Positions 36,730 through 45,929 of a stretch of DNA of 64,000 nt are shown here, piece by piece. The stretch lies in NCBI GenBank assembly GCA_002027195.1, contig MWJO01000001.1, positions 62,001 to 126,000 of the forward strand, written 5' to 3'. Numbering within the stretch: the stretch's first letter is position 1; the number at the start of each line of letters is the position of its first letter. A model generated the notes under the pieces. The model was not told where the DNA came from. It searched no databases and saw only the letters and a program-made list of their open reading frames with translations. The DNA is from Streptomyces sp. GKU 895. Its GTDB lineage: Bacteria; Actinomycetota; Actinomycetes; Streptomycetales; Streptomycetaceae. The position numbers and the translations under genes were made by a program.

Positions 36730-37770
36730 ATGACGTGGCTGGGCTGGGAGAGTCTCGGGGGCACGCTGACGAGCGGCCCCGGTGTGTCGTCCTGGACCTC
36801 GGGACGGCTTGACACGTTTGTGCGCGGTACGGATTCCGCGCTGTGGCACAAGTGGTACCAGAACGGCTGGTCGAACTGGGAGAGCCTCGGAGGCATCCTC
36901 ACCTCGGAGCCCGCGGCGGTCTCCTGGGGCAACGGCCGTATCGACGTCTTCGTGCGCGGTACGGATTCCGCGCTGTGGCACAAGTGGTTCCAGAACGGCT
37001 GGTCCGGTTGGGAGAGCCTGGGCGGCGTCCTCACCTCCGGGCCCGCGGTGGCGAGTTGGGCCTCCGGACGGCTCGATGTCTTCGTCCGGGGCACGGATTC
37101 CGCCCTGTGGCACAAGTGGTTCCAGAGCGGCTGGTCGGGCTGGGAGAGCCTCGGCGGTCTGCTCACCAGCGCGCCCGCGGCCGTCTCCTGGGGGCCGAAC
37201 CGGATCGACACGTTCGTCGCCGGCACCGACAGCGCGATGTGGCACAAGTGGTGGACGCCGGTCCCGACCGTGCGGCTGCACGCCAAGATCCTCACCGCGC
37301 CGAACGTGTCCGTCATCGACGCCGTCGCACGGATGCGGGAGGTGTACGCCACCGCGGGCATCGCCGTCGAGCTGGCGTCGACCGAGAACCTGAACCTGCC
37401 CGCCCTCAACGACATCGACGTCGGACAGTGCGTGAGCGGACAGACCACGGCCGAGCAGAACGAGCTCTTCGCCCATCGCAACAACGCGGGCCCCGACGAC
37501 GTCGTCGCCTATTTCGTACGGTCGACGGTCCCGCCCTTCAACGGCTGCGCGGCCCACCCCACGAACCGTCCGGGTGCCGTCGTGGCGCAGGGTGCGACAC
37601 AGTGGACACTGGGCCATGAGATCGGACATGTCCTGGGCCTGCGGCACGTGAACGACAACGACCGCCTGATGACGGGCAACGGGACGGCCAACATCACGAA
37701 CCCACCGCCCGACCTGGTCTCCGACGAGGTCAAGACCATGCTCGACAGTCCCCGGACCCAGGACATCTAG
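36730..37770 (+). CDS. PLL-type lectin propeller fused to a zincin metallopeptidase
   Basis: A 346-residue protein. Residues 6-180 are four 44-residue repeats of the pattern [27 protein letters not shown], as in fucose-binding PLL-type propellers. Residues about 183-346 form a peptidase with the zinc site [11 protein letters not shown] (His296, Glu297, His300, His306) and a Met in DRLMTG that can serve as Met-turn, as in metzincins. ATG 36730 follows AAGGGGGA. There is no signal peptide or transmembrane helix, so export must be non-classical or the protein is released on lysis. The HEAT-repeat gene follows after nine bases. Role inferred: carbohydrate-guided proteolysis. Confidence 0.8.
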   Translation: MTWLGWESLGGTLTSGPGVSSWTSGRLDTFVRGTDSALWHKWYQNGWSNWESLGGILTSEPAAVSWGNGRIDVFVRGTDSALWHKWFQNGWSGWESLGGVLTSGPAVASWASGRLDVFVRGTDSALWHKWFQSGWSGWESLGGLLTSAPAAVSWGPNRIDTFVAGTDSAMWHKWWTPVPTVRLHAKILTAPNVSVIDAVARMREVYATAGIAVELASTENLNLPALNDIDVGQCVSGQTTAEQNELFAHRNNAGPDDVVAYFVRSTVPPFNGCAAHPTNRPGAVVAQGATQWTLGHEIGHVLGLRHVNDNDRLMTGNGTANITNPPPDLVSDEVKTMLDSPRTQDI

Positions 37771-37779
37771 GAGGCTTCG

Positions 37780-38375
37780 GTGAGCGTATCGATGCGTGAT
37801 GTGCGCAAGGTCCTCGACCCCGAGGAGCCGGACTACGCGGCCGCCGCCCGACTGGGCGCCGAGAGCCTGCCGCACCTGCGGACACTGGTCTCGGGCGACG
37901 ATCCGCTGCTGGCGGCGAAAGCCGCCTACGCGGCCGGACAGCTGGAGGGCGACAGCGGCCAGGACGTCGTGACCGTGGCCGCCCGGAGCGAGGACCCGGC
38001 GCTGCGGGTCGCGGCGGCCAGTGCAGCGGCCAGTCTGCCCGCGGACTCAGCCGCCGCGGTCCTCACGGACCTGGTCGCGGACGACGACCCCGGGGTGCGC
38101 AAGGTGGCGCTGGCCGCCGTGCCCGAGAACCCGCCGACCGAACTGGCGACCGGATCCAGCAGGCCGCCCTCGCCCCGGTCGGGCCGACCTCCGAGCCCGT
38201 GCCGAACGGCGAGCAGCCGCTGGGGACGATGCCCGGCGAGCGGACCGATCGCGGTCTGATGCCGGGCGAGGGCCCCACGGGCGGTCTGATGCCGGGCGAG
38301 GAGCCCACCGGCGACCGCGGCATGGGGGACGCTGGCGCGGGCCCGAAGCCGGGGAAGATGCCGGGCGAGGAGTGA
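37780..38375 (+). CDS. HEAT-repeat protein with MPGE-repeat tail, apparent frameshift
   Basis: GTG 37780 follows GGAGG closely behind the lectin-peptidase stop. Residues about 20-120 are two to three HEAT-type helical repeats (LLAAKAAYAAGQLEGDSGQD, DPALRVAAASAAASL, DDDPGVRKVALAAV). At about 38150 the frame should change: the next frame continues IQQAALAPVGPTSEPVPNGE and a Pro/Gly-rich tail with MPGE four times, ending at 38375. Without the shift the protein ends at 38259 with an Arg/Pro-rich chance tail. The gene looks like the operon partner of the lectin-peptidase; function unknown. Confidence 0.6.
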
Positions 38376-38664
38376 CGGCTGAGCTAGGGCGCTGTCGTCC
38401 GGATCGAGTCCGCGGCGGCCAGGCGTAGGCCGGCCTGGCCCGCACCGCCGGATCCGTAAGCCCTCCAGCACAACGACGAACATCGGGCTGTCGCCCCGCT
38501 GGCCCGGCGAGGTCTGCCAGGTCAGTGGGACGATCGTCTTGCCGGTGTCGTAGCCAGTGGCGGTGCGCCGGCTTCGGTGCCGAGTGGTCGTCCTGGGCCG
38601 GGACGGCTGGGTTTGGGCGCAGGGGCCGGACACGCGAGGTGCGGACGGATGTGCCGGAATGCGC

Positions 38665-40047
38665 TCACGCGCCGGCGAAGGACCCGCTGCGTGCGGCGTC
38701 ACCGCCGATCGCCGTTCCGACCAGCTGGCTCTCGAAGGACCGCAGTATCTGTTCGAGGTCCGTCGCGTCGAACGATGTCGCATCCGTCCCGAGACTGATT
38801 CCGGCCGTTTCGGACATGTCCCACACGATGAAGCAGAGTTTCCCGGAGTAGGTGTCGACGGTTTTGGGGAATCGTCCGTACCGGCTGGACGCCATGGCTC
38901 GCTCGAAGTCCTGTGGTGCCCTGTCCACGCGGGCCCGGATGAGCGTGCGGGGCGCGATGGGGCGGATGTTGACCATGTACGGGTTGTCCGCGGAGCGGCC
39001 CAGTTCGTCGGAGACCTCGTCCAGGGATCGGGCGTAGCGCTCGGGCTCGCGCAGGCTGACGGAGGAGGATTTGACGAGTGCGGCGTCGACGGCACGACAC
39101 AGTGCCGGGAACCGTTCCCTGCCCAGGGACGTGTCGACCGGGACCAGGACTCTGCCGGCGACATGGGCCACTGCCTGCCGGGCGAGGGTGGTCTGTCGGT
39201 TGGCCATCACGGTGTTGACAACGCACTTCCCGATGCCGAGGTGCTCGGCGAGCACGCAGGCGTATGCGGCATGCAGGACAGCGGCCACGGATGTCCGGTA
39301 CTGCTTGGCCAGGCCGGCTGCCGCGAGCGCGACGGCCTCCGAGTCGAGGCATGCGAAGTTGTAGAGCGCGCGCCTGCGGCTCCCGGATACCTGTAGTTCG
39401 GGCATGGCGGACTGACGGAGCATGGCCCGGTCGTGGGCGTCGACACGATGGGCGTGCCGCAGCCCCGACGGACTGCCTTCGAAACGCGCGATCTGCCGCG
39501 GCTGCCACCCCGTACCGAGGCCGGCGCCCGGATCGGTGGCCAGTCGGGCCAGGCGATCGGCCACGATCCGGGCGGCCGTCGTGTCCGCCGAGAAGTGGTG
39601 CAACGACAGCGCGATGTGCAGAGGTCTGCCGTCCACGGTGACGACGGCGGCCCGTAACGGCAGGTCGTCCGGGCCGAATCCGGGCTCGGCCAGTTGGAGA
39701 GTGAGAGCGCTCAGCTCGTCGCTCGTCGGCGGGGGGTCGGAGGCGTACTCATCGACCTGGAGCACGCCGGACGCCACGACGACCGCGCGAGGGCGCCCGT
39801 CCGCGTCACGGGGGTAGAGCGTGCGCAGCGCCTCGAAGTGAGCCATGACCGCGGCGAAGGCATGAAGCACCGCGGCCATGTCGGGCGTGCTGTCGAGCAC
39901 CCGCGCCATCCGTTGGTTCCTGTTGAGGGGACCGTGGAGATGGGGGCGGCACCCTTCGCGTTCATGAGCCTTCTGCGACCAGGTCAGTTCGTGCTCTCCG
40001 CCGGTGGCGGCGACGAAGACGACGTCGTGGCGTGCGATCTGTCGCAT
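38665..40047 (-). CDS. stand-alone condensation-domain (NRPS C-like) protein
   Basis: A 460-residue member of the CoA-dependent acyltransferase/condensation superfamily. The active-site motif HHxxxD is present as SLHHFSADTTAARI; the latch region VNIRPIAPRTLIRARVDRAP and C-terminal FIVWDMSETAGISLGTDATSFD fit C-domain folds. Position 7 of the usual HHxxxDG is Thr, not Gly. ATG 40047 follows GGAGGAGG. No adenylation or carrier domain is nearby, so it may act in trans on a carrier-bound or CoA-bound acyl group. Divergent from the GH74 gene across a 548-base region with two palindromes. Confidence 0.8.
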   Translation of the reverse strand: MRQIARHDVVFVAATGGEHELTWSQKAHEREGCRPHLHGPLNRNQRMARVLDSTPDMAAVLHAFAAVMAHFEALRTLYPRDADGRPRAVVVASGVLQVDEYASDPPPTSDELSALTLQLAEPGFGPDDLPLRAAVVTVDGRPLHIALSLHHFSADTTAARIVADRLARLATDPGAGLGTGWQPRQIARFEGSPSGLRHAHRVDAHDRAMLRQSAMPELQVSGSRRRALYNFACLDSEAVALAAAGLAKQYRTSVAAVLHAAYACVLAEHLGIGKCVVNTVMANRQTTLARQAVAHVAGRVLVPVDTSLGRERFPALCRAVDAALVKSSSVSLREPERYARSLDEVSDELGRSADNPYMVNIRPIAPRTLIRARVDRAPQDFERAMASSRYGRFPKTVDTYSGKLCFIVWDMSETAGISLGTDATSFDATDLEQILRSFESQLVGTAIGGDAARSGSFAGA

Positions 40048-40121
40048 GTCCGCCCGGCCTCCTCCGGTACGTCGGCGGCCCCGCCGTCCGGCGCAGTATC
40101 GCGGCTTCCCGGAGCGCGTAG

Positions 40122-40135
40122 TCGAAGCGCTTCGA
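40122..40135. promoter_or_regulatory. LacI-type palindrome, site 1
   Basis: TCGAAGCGCTTCGA is a perfect 14-base palindrome with the central GCGC expected for LacI-family operators. It is 75 bases upstream of the condensation-protein start. Confidence 0.55.
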
Positions 40136-40364
40136 CGTTGGCACGACGCTGGGTTGTATGTCAATCACAGACCGCTCGGGCTCCGTGGCTCGTCTTTGCG
40201 GTGTCGCCGTTGCTCCGGGAGACGTTGGCTGCAAGGCCTGCTCGCCTGAGGTGTAGCCGTTTTGGGGCCAGACGTGCAGTGACTCGCGTTCGCGCCTGTT
40301 ACCGAAAAGTGACCTGTGCGGTCCGTTGTCACCCAGGAAACACAGCTTTAGTGTCACCGAAACG

Positions 40365-40378
40365 TCGAAGCGCATCGA
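40365..40378. promoter_or_regulatory. LacI-type palindrome, site 2
   Basis: TCGAAGCGCATCGA differs in one base from site 1, centre to centre 243 bases away, and lies 218 bases upstream of the GH74 start. With flanks, GTCGA and TCGAC arms extend the symmetry. The rest of 40048-40595 shows no gene. Confidence 0.5.
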
Positions 40379-40595
40379 CAAGAACTTGCTTCCGTCTCCC
40401 CGGCTTGGCTCCGTCATTGCCGTCGCCCACGGGCGCACATCGGCCCGGACGGGCTGACGCTCTCCGCCCGTGCCCGGCGGTGCCGTGCCAGGGCTGACAC
40501 CGTCCGGCCACCCACCTCAGCCCACATCGGAGCCGACGGACCGCTGCTTGTGCGCGGCCCCGTACGGACCCGCACCCGAAAGGCAAGAACCGTTG

Positions 40596-42944
40596 ATGAG
40601 TGATGCCCAGGACCTCTCCCGGCGAGGACTGCTGGCCGCCGGCGCGGCCGCGGCCGCGCTCCCTGTGCTCGCCCCCTCCGCCGCCTCCGCCTCTCCGGTC
40701 GGCAAGGCCCGACGCGTGCCCTACACCTTCCGCAACGCGGAGATCGTCGGCGGCGGCTTCGTCACCGGCATCATCTTCAACCAGTCCGAACCCGGACTGG
40801 TGTACGCCCGTACCGACATCGGCGGTGCCTACCGCCTCGACAAGGCGTCCCGGCGGTGGATCCCCCTCACCGACTGGGTCGGCTGGGACACCTACGGACA
40901 CACCGGCATCATCAGCATCGCTACCGACGAGGTCGACCCCGACCGCGTCTACCTGGCGGCGGGCACCTATCCCATGCCCGAATGGGACCCGAGCATGGCG
41001 GCGATCCTGCGCTCGACCGACCGCGGACGCAGCTGGAAGACCACCCCGCTGCCGTTCCGGCTGGGCGGGAACATGCCCGGCCGGGGCATCGGCGAGCGGC
41101 TGGTGATCGACCCCAACCGCAACAGGATCCTCTACCTGGGCGTGCGTGGCGGCCACGGGTTGTGGCGCAGCACCGACCACGGCAGGACCTTCTCGAAGGT
41201 CACCAGCTTCCCCAACGCGGGCAACTTCGTCCCCGACCCCACCGACACCGACGGTCCCAACGGCGACAACCTGGGCGTACTGCAAGTCGTCTTCGACAAG
41301 CGCACCGGCAGAGCCGGCAAAGCCACCCGGACTCTCTACGTCACCGTGGCCGACAAGGACAGCAACCTGTACCGGTCGACCGACGCGGGACAGACCTGGG
41401 AACGCGTCCCCGGTCAGCCCACCGGCTTCATCCCGCACCACGCGGTCTTCGACCACGTCGGCGGCTTTCTGTACCTGGCCACCAGTAACACCGCGGGCCC
41501 CTACGACGGTTCCAAGGGCGACGTGTGGAAGCTGGACACCGCAACCGACACCTGGACCCGCATCAGCCCGGTCCCGTCCACCAGCGACGACAACCAGTAC
41601 GGCTACAGCGGCCTGACCGTGGACCGGCTCAACCCGGACACGCTGATGGTGTCCACGCAGGTCAAGTGGTACCCCGACTGCCTCCTTTTCCGCTCCACCG
41701 ACGGCGGCGCGAGCTGGACCCGCGCGTGGGACCTGGGAGCGAATGCCGAGCGCACCCTGCGCTACGACATCGACATCTCCGACGCCCCCTGGCTGACCTG
41801 GAACGCCTCCCCGTCACTGCCGGAGATGACCCCCAAGTTGGGCTGGATGATGGAGTCCGTCCAGATCGACCCCTTCGCCTCCGACCACTTCATGTACGGC
41901 ACCGGAGCGACGATCTACGGCGCGGACAACCTGACCGACTGGGACAGCGGCGGCACGGTGCACCTGTCGGTACGGGCCCAGGGGCTGGAGGAAACCTCTG
42001 TCCTCTGTGTGATCAGCCCGCCCGTCGGCGCGGCGCACCTCTTCTCCGGCGTCGGCGATGTCGGCGGCTTCCGGCACACGGATCTCCGCAAGGCGCCGAA
42101 GATGTATGACAGTCCGACCTTCGGCGGCACCCCGGCCCTGGACTACGCGGAGCTGGCGCCCCACACCATCGTGCGGGTCGGTCACCCCACCAGCGGCTGG
42201 ACGCAGCACTTGGCGGTCTCCACCGACAGCGGCGGCACCTGGAAGCCGTCGGGCAGTGAGCCGTCCGGCGTCACCGGCCCCGGGGTCGAGGACCAGGCCG
42301 TCGCCGTCAGCGCCGACGGCAGACGCATCGTCTGGTCACCGGCCGGCGCGCCGGTCAGCTGGTCCGACGACCACGGAGCCACCTGGACGGCGTCGAAGGG
42401 GCTGCCGGCCGGGGCCGCGGTGCGCTCCGACCGGGTGAACCCGGCGAAGTTCTACGCCTACGACTCCGGCGTCTTCTACCTCAGCACGGACGGGGGCAAG
42501 AGCTTCACGGCCACGGCGGCGACCGGTCTTCCCGTCGCGGGGAATGTCCGGTTCAAGCCGGTTCCGGGACACGAGGGCGACATCTGGCTGACCGGCGGCA
42601 CCACCAAGCCCGCCACCCCCACGCCGTACGGGCTGTGGCGGTCGACCGACTCCGGAGCGTCCTTCACCAGGTTCGAGGCGGTGGACCAGGGCGACGTCGT
42701 CGGATTCGGCAAGGCCGCGCCGGGCGCCGCCTATCCCGCCGTCTACACCAGCTCCAAGATCCACGGCGTGCGTGGCATCTTCCGGTCCGACGACACGGGC
42801 CGGACCTGGATCCGAATCAACGACGACCGCCACCAGTACGCCTGGACCGGCAACACCCTGACCGGAGATCCCCGGATCCACGGCCGCATCTACTTCGGGA
42901 CCAACGGACGCGGAGTCATCTACGGCGACCCGAGCGAGGTCTGA
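40596..42944 (+). CDS. secreted GH74 xyloglucanase
   Basis: A 782-residue exported endo-acting xyloglucan hydrolase. A twin-arginine signal (LSRRGLLAAGAAAAALP, cleavage near ASA) leads a tandem seven-bladed propeller. GH74 hallmarks: FRNAEIVGGGFVTGIIF, YARTDIGGAYRLD with a catalytic Asp, many SxDxGxxW-type blade motifs (RSTDRGRSWKT, RSTDGGASWTR) and GVGDVGGFRHTDL in the second propeller. No carbohydrate-binding module follows. ATG 40596 is preceded by GAAAGG. Together with the GH12 gene 127 bases downstream and the GH29 fucosidase, it makes a xyloglucan degradation set. Confidence 0.93.
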   Translation: MSDAQDLSRRGLLAAGAAAAALPVLAPSAASASPVGKARRVPYTFRNAEIVGGGFVTGIIFNQSEPGLVYARTDIGGAYRLDKASRRWIPLTDWVGWDTYGHTGIISIATDEVDPDRVYLAAGTYPMPEWDPSMAAILRSTDRGRSWKTTPLPFRLGGNMPGRGIGERLVIDPNRNRILYLGVRGGHGLWRSTDHGRTFSKVTSFPNAGNFVPDPTDTDGPNGDNLGVLQVVFDKRTGRAGKATRTLYVTVADKDSNLYRSTDAGQTWERVPGQPTGFIPHHAVFDHVGGFLYLATSNTAGPYDGSKGDVWKLDTATDTWTRISPVPSTSDDNQYGYSGLTVDRLNPDTLMVSTQVKWYPDCLLFRSTDGGASWTRAWDLGANAERTLRYDIDISDAPWLTWNASPSLPEMTPKLGWMMESVQIDPFASDHFMYGTGATIYGADNLTDWDSGGTVHLSVRAQGLEETSVLCVISPPVGAAHLFSGVGDVGGFRHTDLRKAPKMYDSPTFGGTPALDYAELAPHTIVRVGHPTSGWTQHLAVSTDSGGTWKPSGSEPSGVTGPGVEDQAVAVSADGRRIVWSPAGAPVSWSDDHGATWTASKGLPAGAAVRSDRVNPAKFYAYDSGVFYLSTDGGKSFTATAATGLPVAGNVRFKPVPGHEGDIWLTGGTTKPATPTPYGLWRSTDSGASFTRFEAVDQGDVVGFGKAAPGAAYPAVYTSSKIHGVRGIFRSDDTGRTWIRINDDRHQYAWTGNTLTGDPRIHGRIYFGTNGRGVIYGDPSEV

Positions 42945-43071
42945 CTTCCGGTCACCGCGCTCCGCACCCACCGTCCCGAAGAGGGGACCGGCGCGGTCGT
43001 CCTGCCGCCCGGCAGGACGACCGCCTCCTCTCCCGTGTGATCCCCCCTTCAGCACACATTCCGGAGGACTG

Positions 43072-43788
43072 ATGAGATTCCGTATCGGCGGGGCGGCGCT
43101 GCTCGCGGCGCTGGCTCTCGTCTTCACTCTGCCGAACTCGGCAGTGGCAGCGTCACAGACGTACTGGTTCAAGTACTACGCGAACGGCGGCAACGCCTCG
43201 ACGTGGTACAGCGACGACAACAACTGGGGTGTGAACTCCTCGACCGGTACCGGCTTCGTCGCCATGGTCAACGGCAAGGACTGGGGATGGTCGTCCCCGG
43301 TCACCACGCTCCCCAAGAAGATGCGCGACGTCAGCCCCAACAACACCTCGTGGTTCAGCCAGTCGGCATACCCGAAGTCCGGCTCGTACTACGACGCCGC
43401 GTACGACATCTTCATCGACCCCTACCCCGCGCCCACCGACCGCAACTCCAAGACCGAGATCATGATCTGGCTCAACTGGTACAACACCAAGCCGCTGGCC
43501 GACCGCTACGACGCGAACGGCAACGCGGTCCCGGCCGCGACCAACGTCAGCCTTGGTGGCCGCAGTTGGGACATCTACGAGTACACCTGGAGCAACGGCG
43601 GCCACACCCTCAGCTTCCTGGACAGGAGCAAGTCCGGCTGGTGGTCCGGCAGCCTCACCCCGTTCTTCACCTACGGCCAGAACAGGGGCTTCTACACCAG
43701 CGATCACTACCTCAACAGCGTCATGGCCGGCTGGGAATTCGGGCCGGGTGACTACACGGCCCACTCCTGGGGCGCCGTGGGCTTCTGA
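43072..43788 (+). CDS. secreted GH12 endoglucanase/xyloglucanase
   Basis: A 238-residue exported enzyme with a Sec signal (residues 1-27, cleavage AVAA-S). The jelly-roll GH12 domain has the nucleophile in KTEIMIWLNWYN and the acid/base in VMAGWEFGPGDYT. Length fits a single-domain GH12. GGAGG lies six bases before ATG 43072. It probably shares regulation with the GH74 gene; a hairpin at 43822 ends the unit. Confidence 0.92.
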   Translation: MRFRIGGAALLAALALVFTLPNSAVAASQTYWFKYYANGGNASTWYSDDNNWGVNSSTGTGFVAMVNGKDWGWSSPVTTLPKKMRDVSPNNTSWFSQSAYPKSGSYYDAAYDIFIDPYPAPTDRNSKTEIMIWLNWYNTKPLADRYDANGNAVPAATNVSLGGRSWDIYEYTWSNGGHTLSFLDRSKSGWWSGSLTPFFTYGQNRGFYTSDHYLNSVMAGWEFGPGDYTAHSWGAVGF

Positions 43789-43821
43789 CACCGCCACCTG
43801 CAAAAGGACGACCAGTGAGCT

Positions 43822-43855
43822 GCCGCCCTCTGCCCTCGGATGAGCTGAGGGCGGC
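43822..43855 (+). terminator. hairpin terminator after GH12
   Basis: GCCGCCCTC (43822-43830) pairs with GAGGGCGGC (43847-43855), 34 bases after the GH12 stop. Nothing else is recognised between 43860 and 44145. Confidence 0.55.
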
Positions 43856-44149
43856 GCAGGCCGCCTCGGCTCGGGCTCGGGGCAGTGGTGCCGGCGACGC
43901 CGTCCCCGGTGCCGTCGGCGGTGACGGGCGATTCCTGGTGGTCCTCCAAGTAGCGGCCGCTGACGCCCTCCAGGAGGGGTGAAGCGGCGAGGAGGACGTT
44001 CGTGGCAGCTCCCCGCGGAGGCTTTTACCGGGGGGCCGGTCGATGCGGTTGCCGTTTCCTCGTCGGCTGCTGCCATCACTTGGAGGCCGCGAGGTCGGGG
44101 CGGCCCTGAGCCCGGAGTTGATCCAGCCGAGCATGAGCGCCTTCGCGAT

Positions 44150-44239
44150 GATGCCCTCGCCGTGGCTACGCGATACGAGAAACTCGCGGTTCGCTACGAG
44201 GCGGCCGTCGTCATCGCGGCCATCAACGCGTCGCTGTGA
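44150..44239 (+). mobile_element. IS5-type transposase C-terminal remnant
   Basis: The frame ends LAVATRYEKLAVRYEAAVVI then AAINASL and a stop at 44239, matching the last residues of IS5-family DDE transposases (RGxATRYxKxAxxYxAxV). The rest of the element is absent. Its end overlaps the 3' end of the HAD gene on the other strand. Confidence 0.6.
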
Positions 44240-44884
44240 CCAGGCGGCTCAAGACCGGAAGCACGCCCCGCAGGTCGTCATCGTCCACCGTGACGGTGGC
44301 CTCCTCGCGCGCTCTTGCCGAGGCATTGAATGCCACGCTCAACCCGACGGACGCGAACAGCGGCAGATCGGAGCGGCTGTCCCCGACGGCCGCACACGAG
44401 CGGGAAGCCAGCCCCAGCTCCCGCGCCTGCGCGAGAGCGAAATCCCGCTTGTCGTACTCGTCGAAGTGACAGGCCACCCGGCCCGTGAACCGCCCTCGGC
44501 TGTCTCCAACCGAGGGCCGCTGAACCCATGGAAGCCGAAGCGATCAGTCAGGTAGCTGCCGACTGGCGACCAGGCGAGAGTCGCCAGCATGGGCACCAAC
44601 CCGTTGCGTCGACACCAGGTCACGGTCTCAGTGATGCCCGAGACCAGGGGAAGCCTGTCGAGCCAGCCAGAGACCTGATCTTCGAAAACCCCTGCCCAGC
44701 CCGCGGCATCCAGTTCAGAGACCTGCCGATTGTCCAGGGCGCCGGAGGCATAGGCGTCCTCGGCCTTGGCCAACTCCTCCTGATGGCCCAGGAAGCCAGC
44801 CAGAAAGACCGACGAACTCGTGCCGGGGACGAGGGTGCCATCGACATCGAAGAACACGGCGCCCGCGTGATCGGATGAGAACAC
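44223..44884 (-). pseudogene. HAD-IB phosphatase (SerB-like), one frameshift
   Basis: The N-terminal part from ATG 44884 has the nucleophile motif FFDVDGTLVPGTSS and a typical HAD-IB cap (WLDRLPLVSGITETVTWCRR). Near 44490 the frame breaks; the rest (CHFDEYDKRDFALAQARELG, then motif IV AAVGDSRSDLPLF) continues in another frame to the stop at 44223. A single missing base would restore a roughly 220-residue phosphatase. It may be a recent mutation or a sequencing error; all catalytic motifs are otherwise present. Confidence 0.75.
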
Positions 44885-45021
44885 CGCCCAAGGATGCCAC
44901 TGCCTCGCGAAACGCCACCCCGGGGAGCACCGGGCACCCCCGGCTGTATCCGATACACGCCCTGGCAGCCGTTTTGCTCCCGAACGCGGTCATCGCCCGG
45001 GGAGCGTGTACCCGCTGCGGC

Positions 45022-45285
45022 TCACGCGCCGCGCGGCGCCGTGATGATCAAGGCGTAGGCGATGACCAGAACGGCTACCAGCCCTATGACCATGCGGATG
45101 CGGCCCGCCCACTGCGCCCACCCGGACCGGTCGTCAGGGCGTTCGTGGCAGCATCCGGCGGCCGTAGATGCGCTGCGTGTGCCGAACAGGATGCTGCACC
45201 AGACGCATACCTCGTCTTCCAGCCGGTACGCGCCGGTCAGTTGTGCGCAGGCATCCGGATCTGTGTCCATGTCCCGTGCCGTCAT
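45022..45285 (-). CDS. small C-terminally anchored membrane protein, unknown function
   Basis: About 87 residues from ATG 45285 (alternatives at 45339 and 45270). A polar N-terminus with several cysteines (DEVCVWCSILFG, AAGCCHERPDD) precedes one transmembrane helix near the end (IRMVIGLVAVLVIAYALIIT). The CxxC and CC pairs could bind a metal. No family recognised, and the ribosome site is weak, so the start is uncertain. Confidence 0.45.
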   Translation of the reverse strand: MTARDMDTDPDACAQLTGAYRLEDEVCVWCSILFGTRSASTAAGCCHERPDDRSGWAQWAGRIRMVIGLVAVLVIAYALIITAPRGA

Positions 45286-45547
45286 ACGCCCGTCAACGAC
45301 CGAAAGGTCGCCAGGAAACGCCAAACGGGATGGAGACACCCCCGGCGCACAGGACTGATGTCACCCCCCGATGTCGGGTGGTCAGTCTGCATCGGTTGGG
45401 TGGACGGCGATGAATCTCCCACTCCAGCATCCGCATGCGCTCGATCGGCTGGTCCGCCCTCGCCATCGGCGGTCTTCTCGCTTACGAGACCGAGAGCGTT
45501 GCGTGCTCAGTACCGCTGCCGATGAGGCGGACGTGACAACGACGAGT

Positions 45548-45733
45548 TCAGTCGGTCCGCACAACATCCGACAAGGGCACGTCGATCGTGCTCACGTCAC
45601 CCAGGATGTCGACGGTCAGCCGCACACGTCCACGACCGAGGTCGACGGCTCCGACAGGGCCACTGAAGCCAGCGAATGGTCCTCCGGTGACCCGCACAAC
45701 GTCGCCTGTCCGAACCTTCGCCTCTTCCACCAT
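45548..45733 (-). CDS. orphan KOW-domain protein (NusG C-terminus-like)
   Basis: A 61-residue protein that is almost entirely one KOW domain: GDVVRVTGGPFAGFSGPVGA, then VDLGRGRVRLTVDILGDVST and IDVPLSDV. This is the SH3-like barrel with which NusG contacts Rho or ribosomal protein S10; here the RNA-polymerase-binding NGN domain is absent. GGAGAG precedes ATG 45733. It has no operon partner. It could compete with NusG or be a ribosome-associated or antitermination factor; function is inference. Confidence 0.7.
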   Translation of the reverse strand: MVEEAKVRTGDVVRVTGGPFAGFSGPVGAVDLGRGRVRLTVDILGDVSTIDVPLSDVVRTD

Positions 45734-45929
45734 GCCTACTCTCTCCAGGCGTCATCGACGCCAACTGCCAAAGAAGACCGAGGATGCACACTCTGCGAGC
45801 CGGTCGTATTCAAGCACGGACGGCGGCGCTGCTTGATCGCTCGCGGCTCACCTCAGTCATTTCCGATGCGCGGCACCTGTTGTCACACGGTCTCCGTGTC
45901 GCCCCTGACGAGTTGCTGATCGACTGACC

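Noticed and set aside
38400..38664. Minus-strand stretch downstream of the condensation gene reading YDTGKTIVPLTWQTSPGQRG
   Set aside because: It looks coding-like but has no start, family or ribosome site; it may be another relic, not supported as a gene.
38665..40047. The condensation protein as part of an NRPS biosynthetic cluster
   Set aside because: No adenylation, thiolation, thioesterase or tailoring genes are nearby; neighbours are glycoside hydrolases and the lectin-peptidase.
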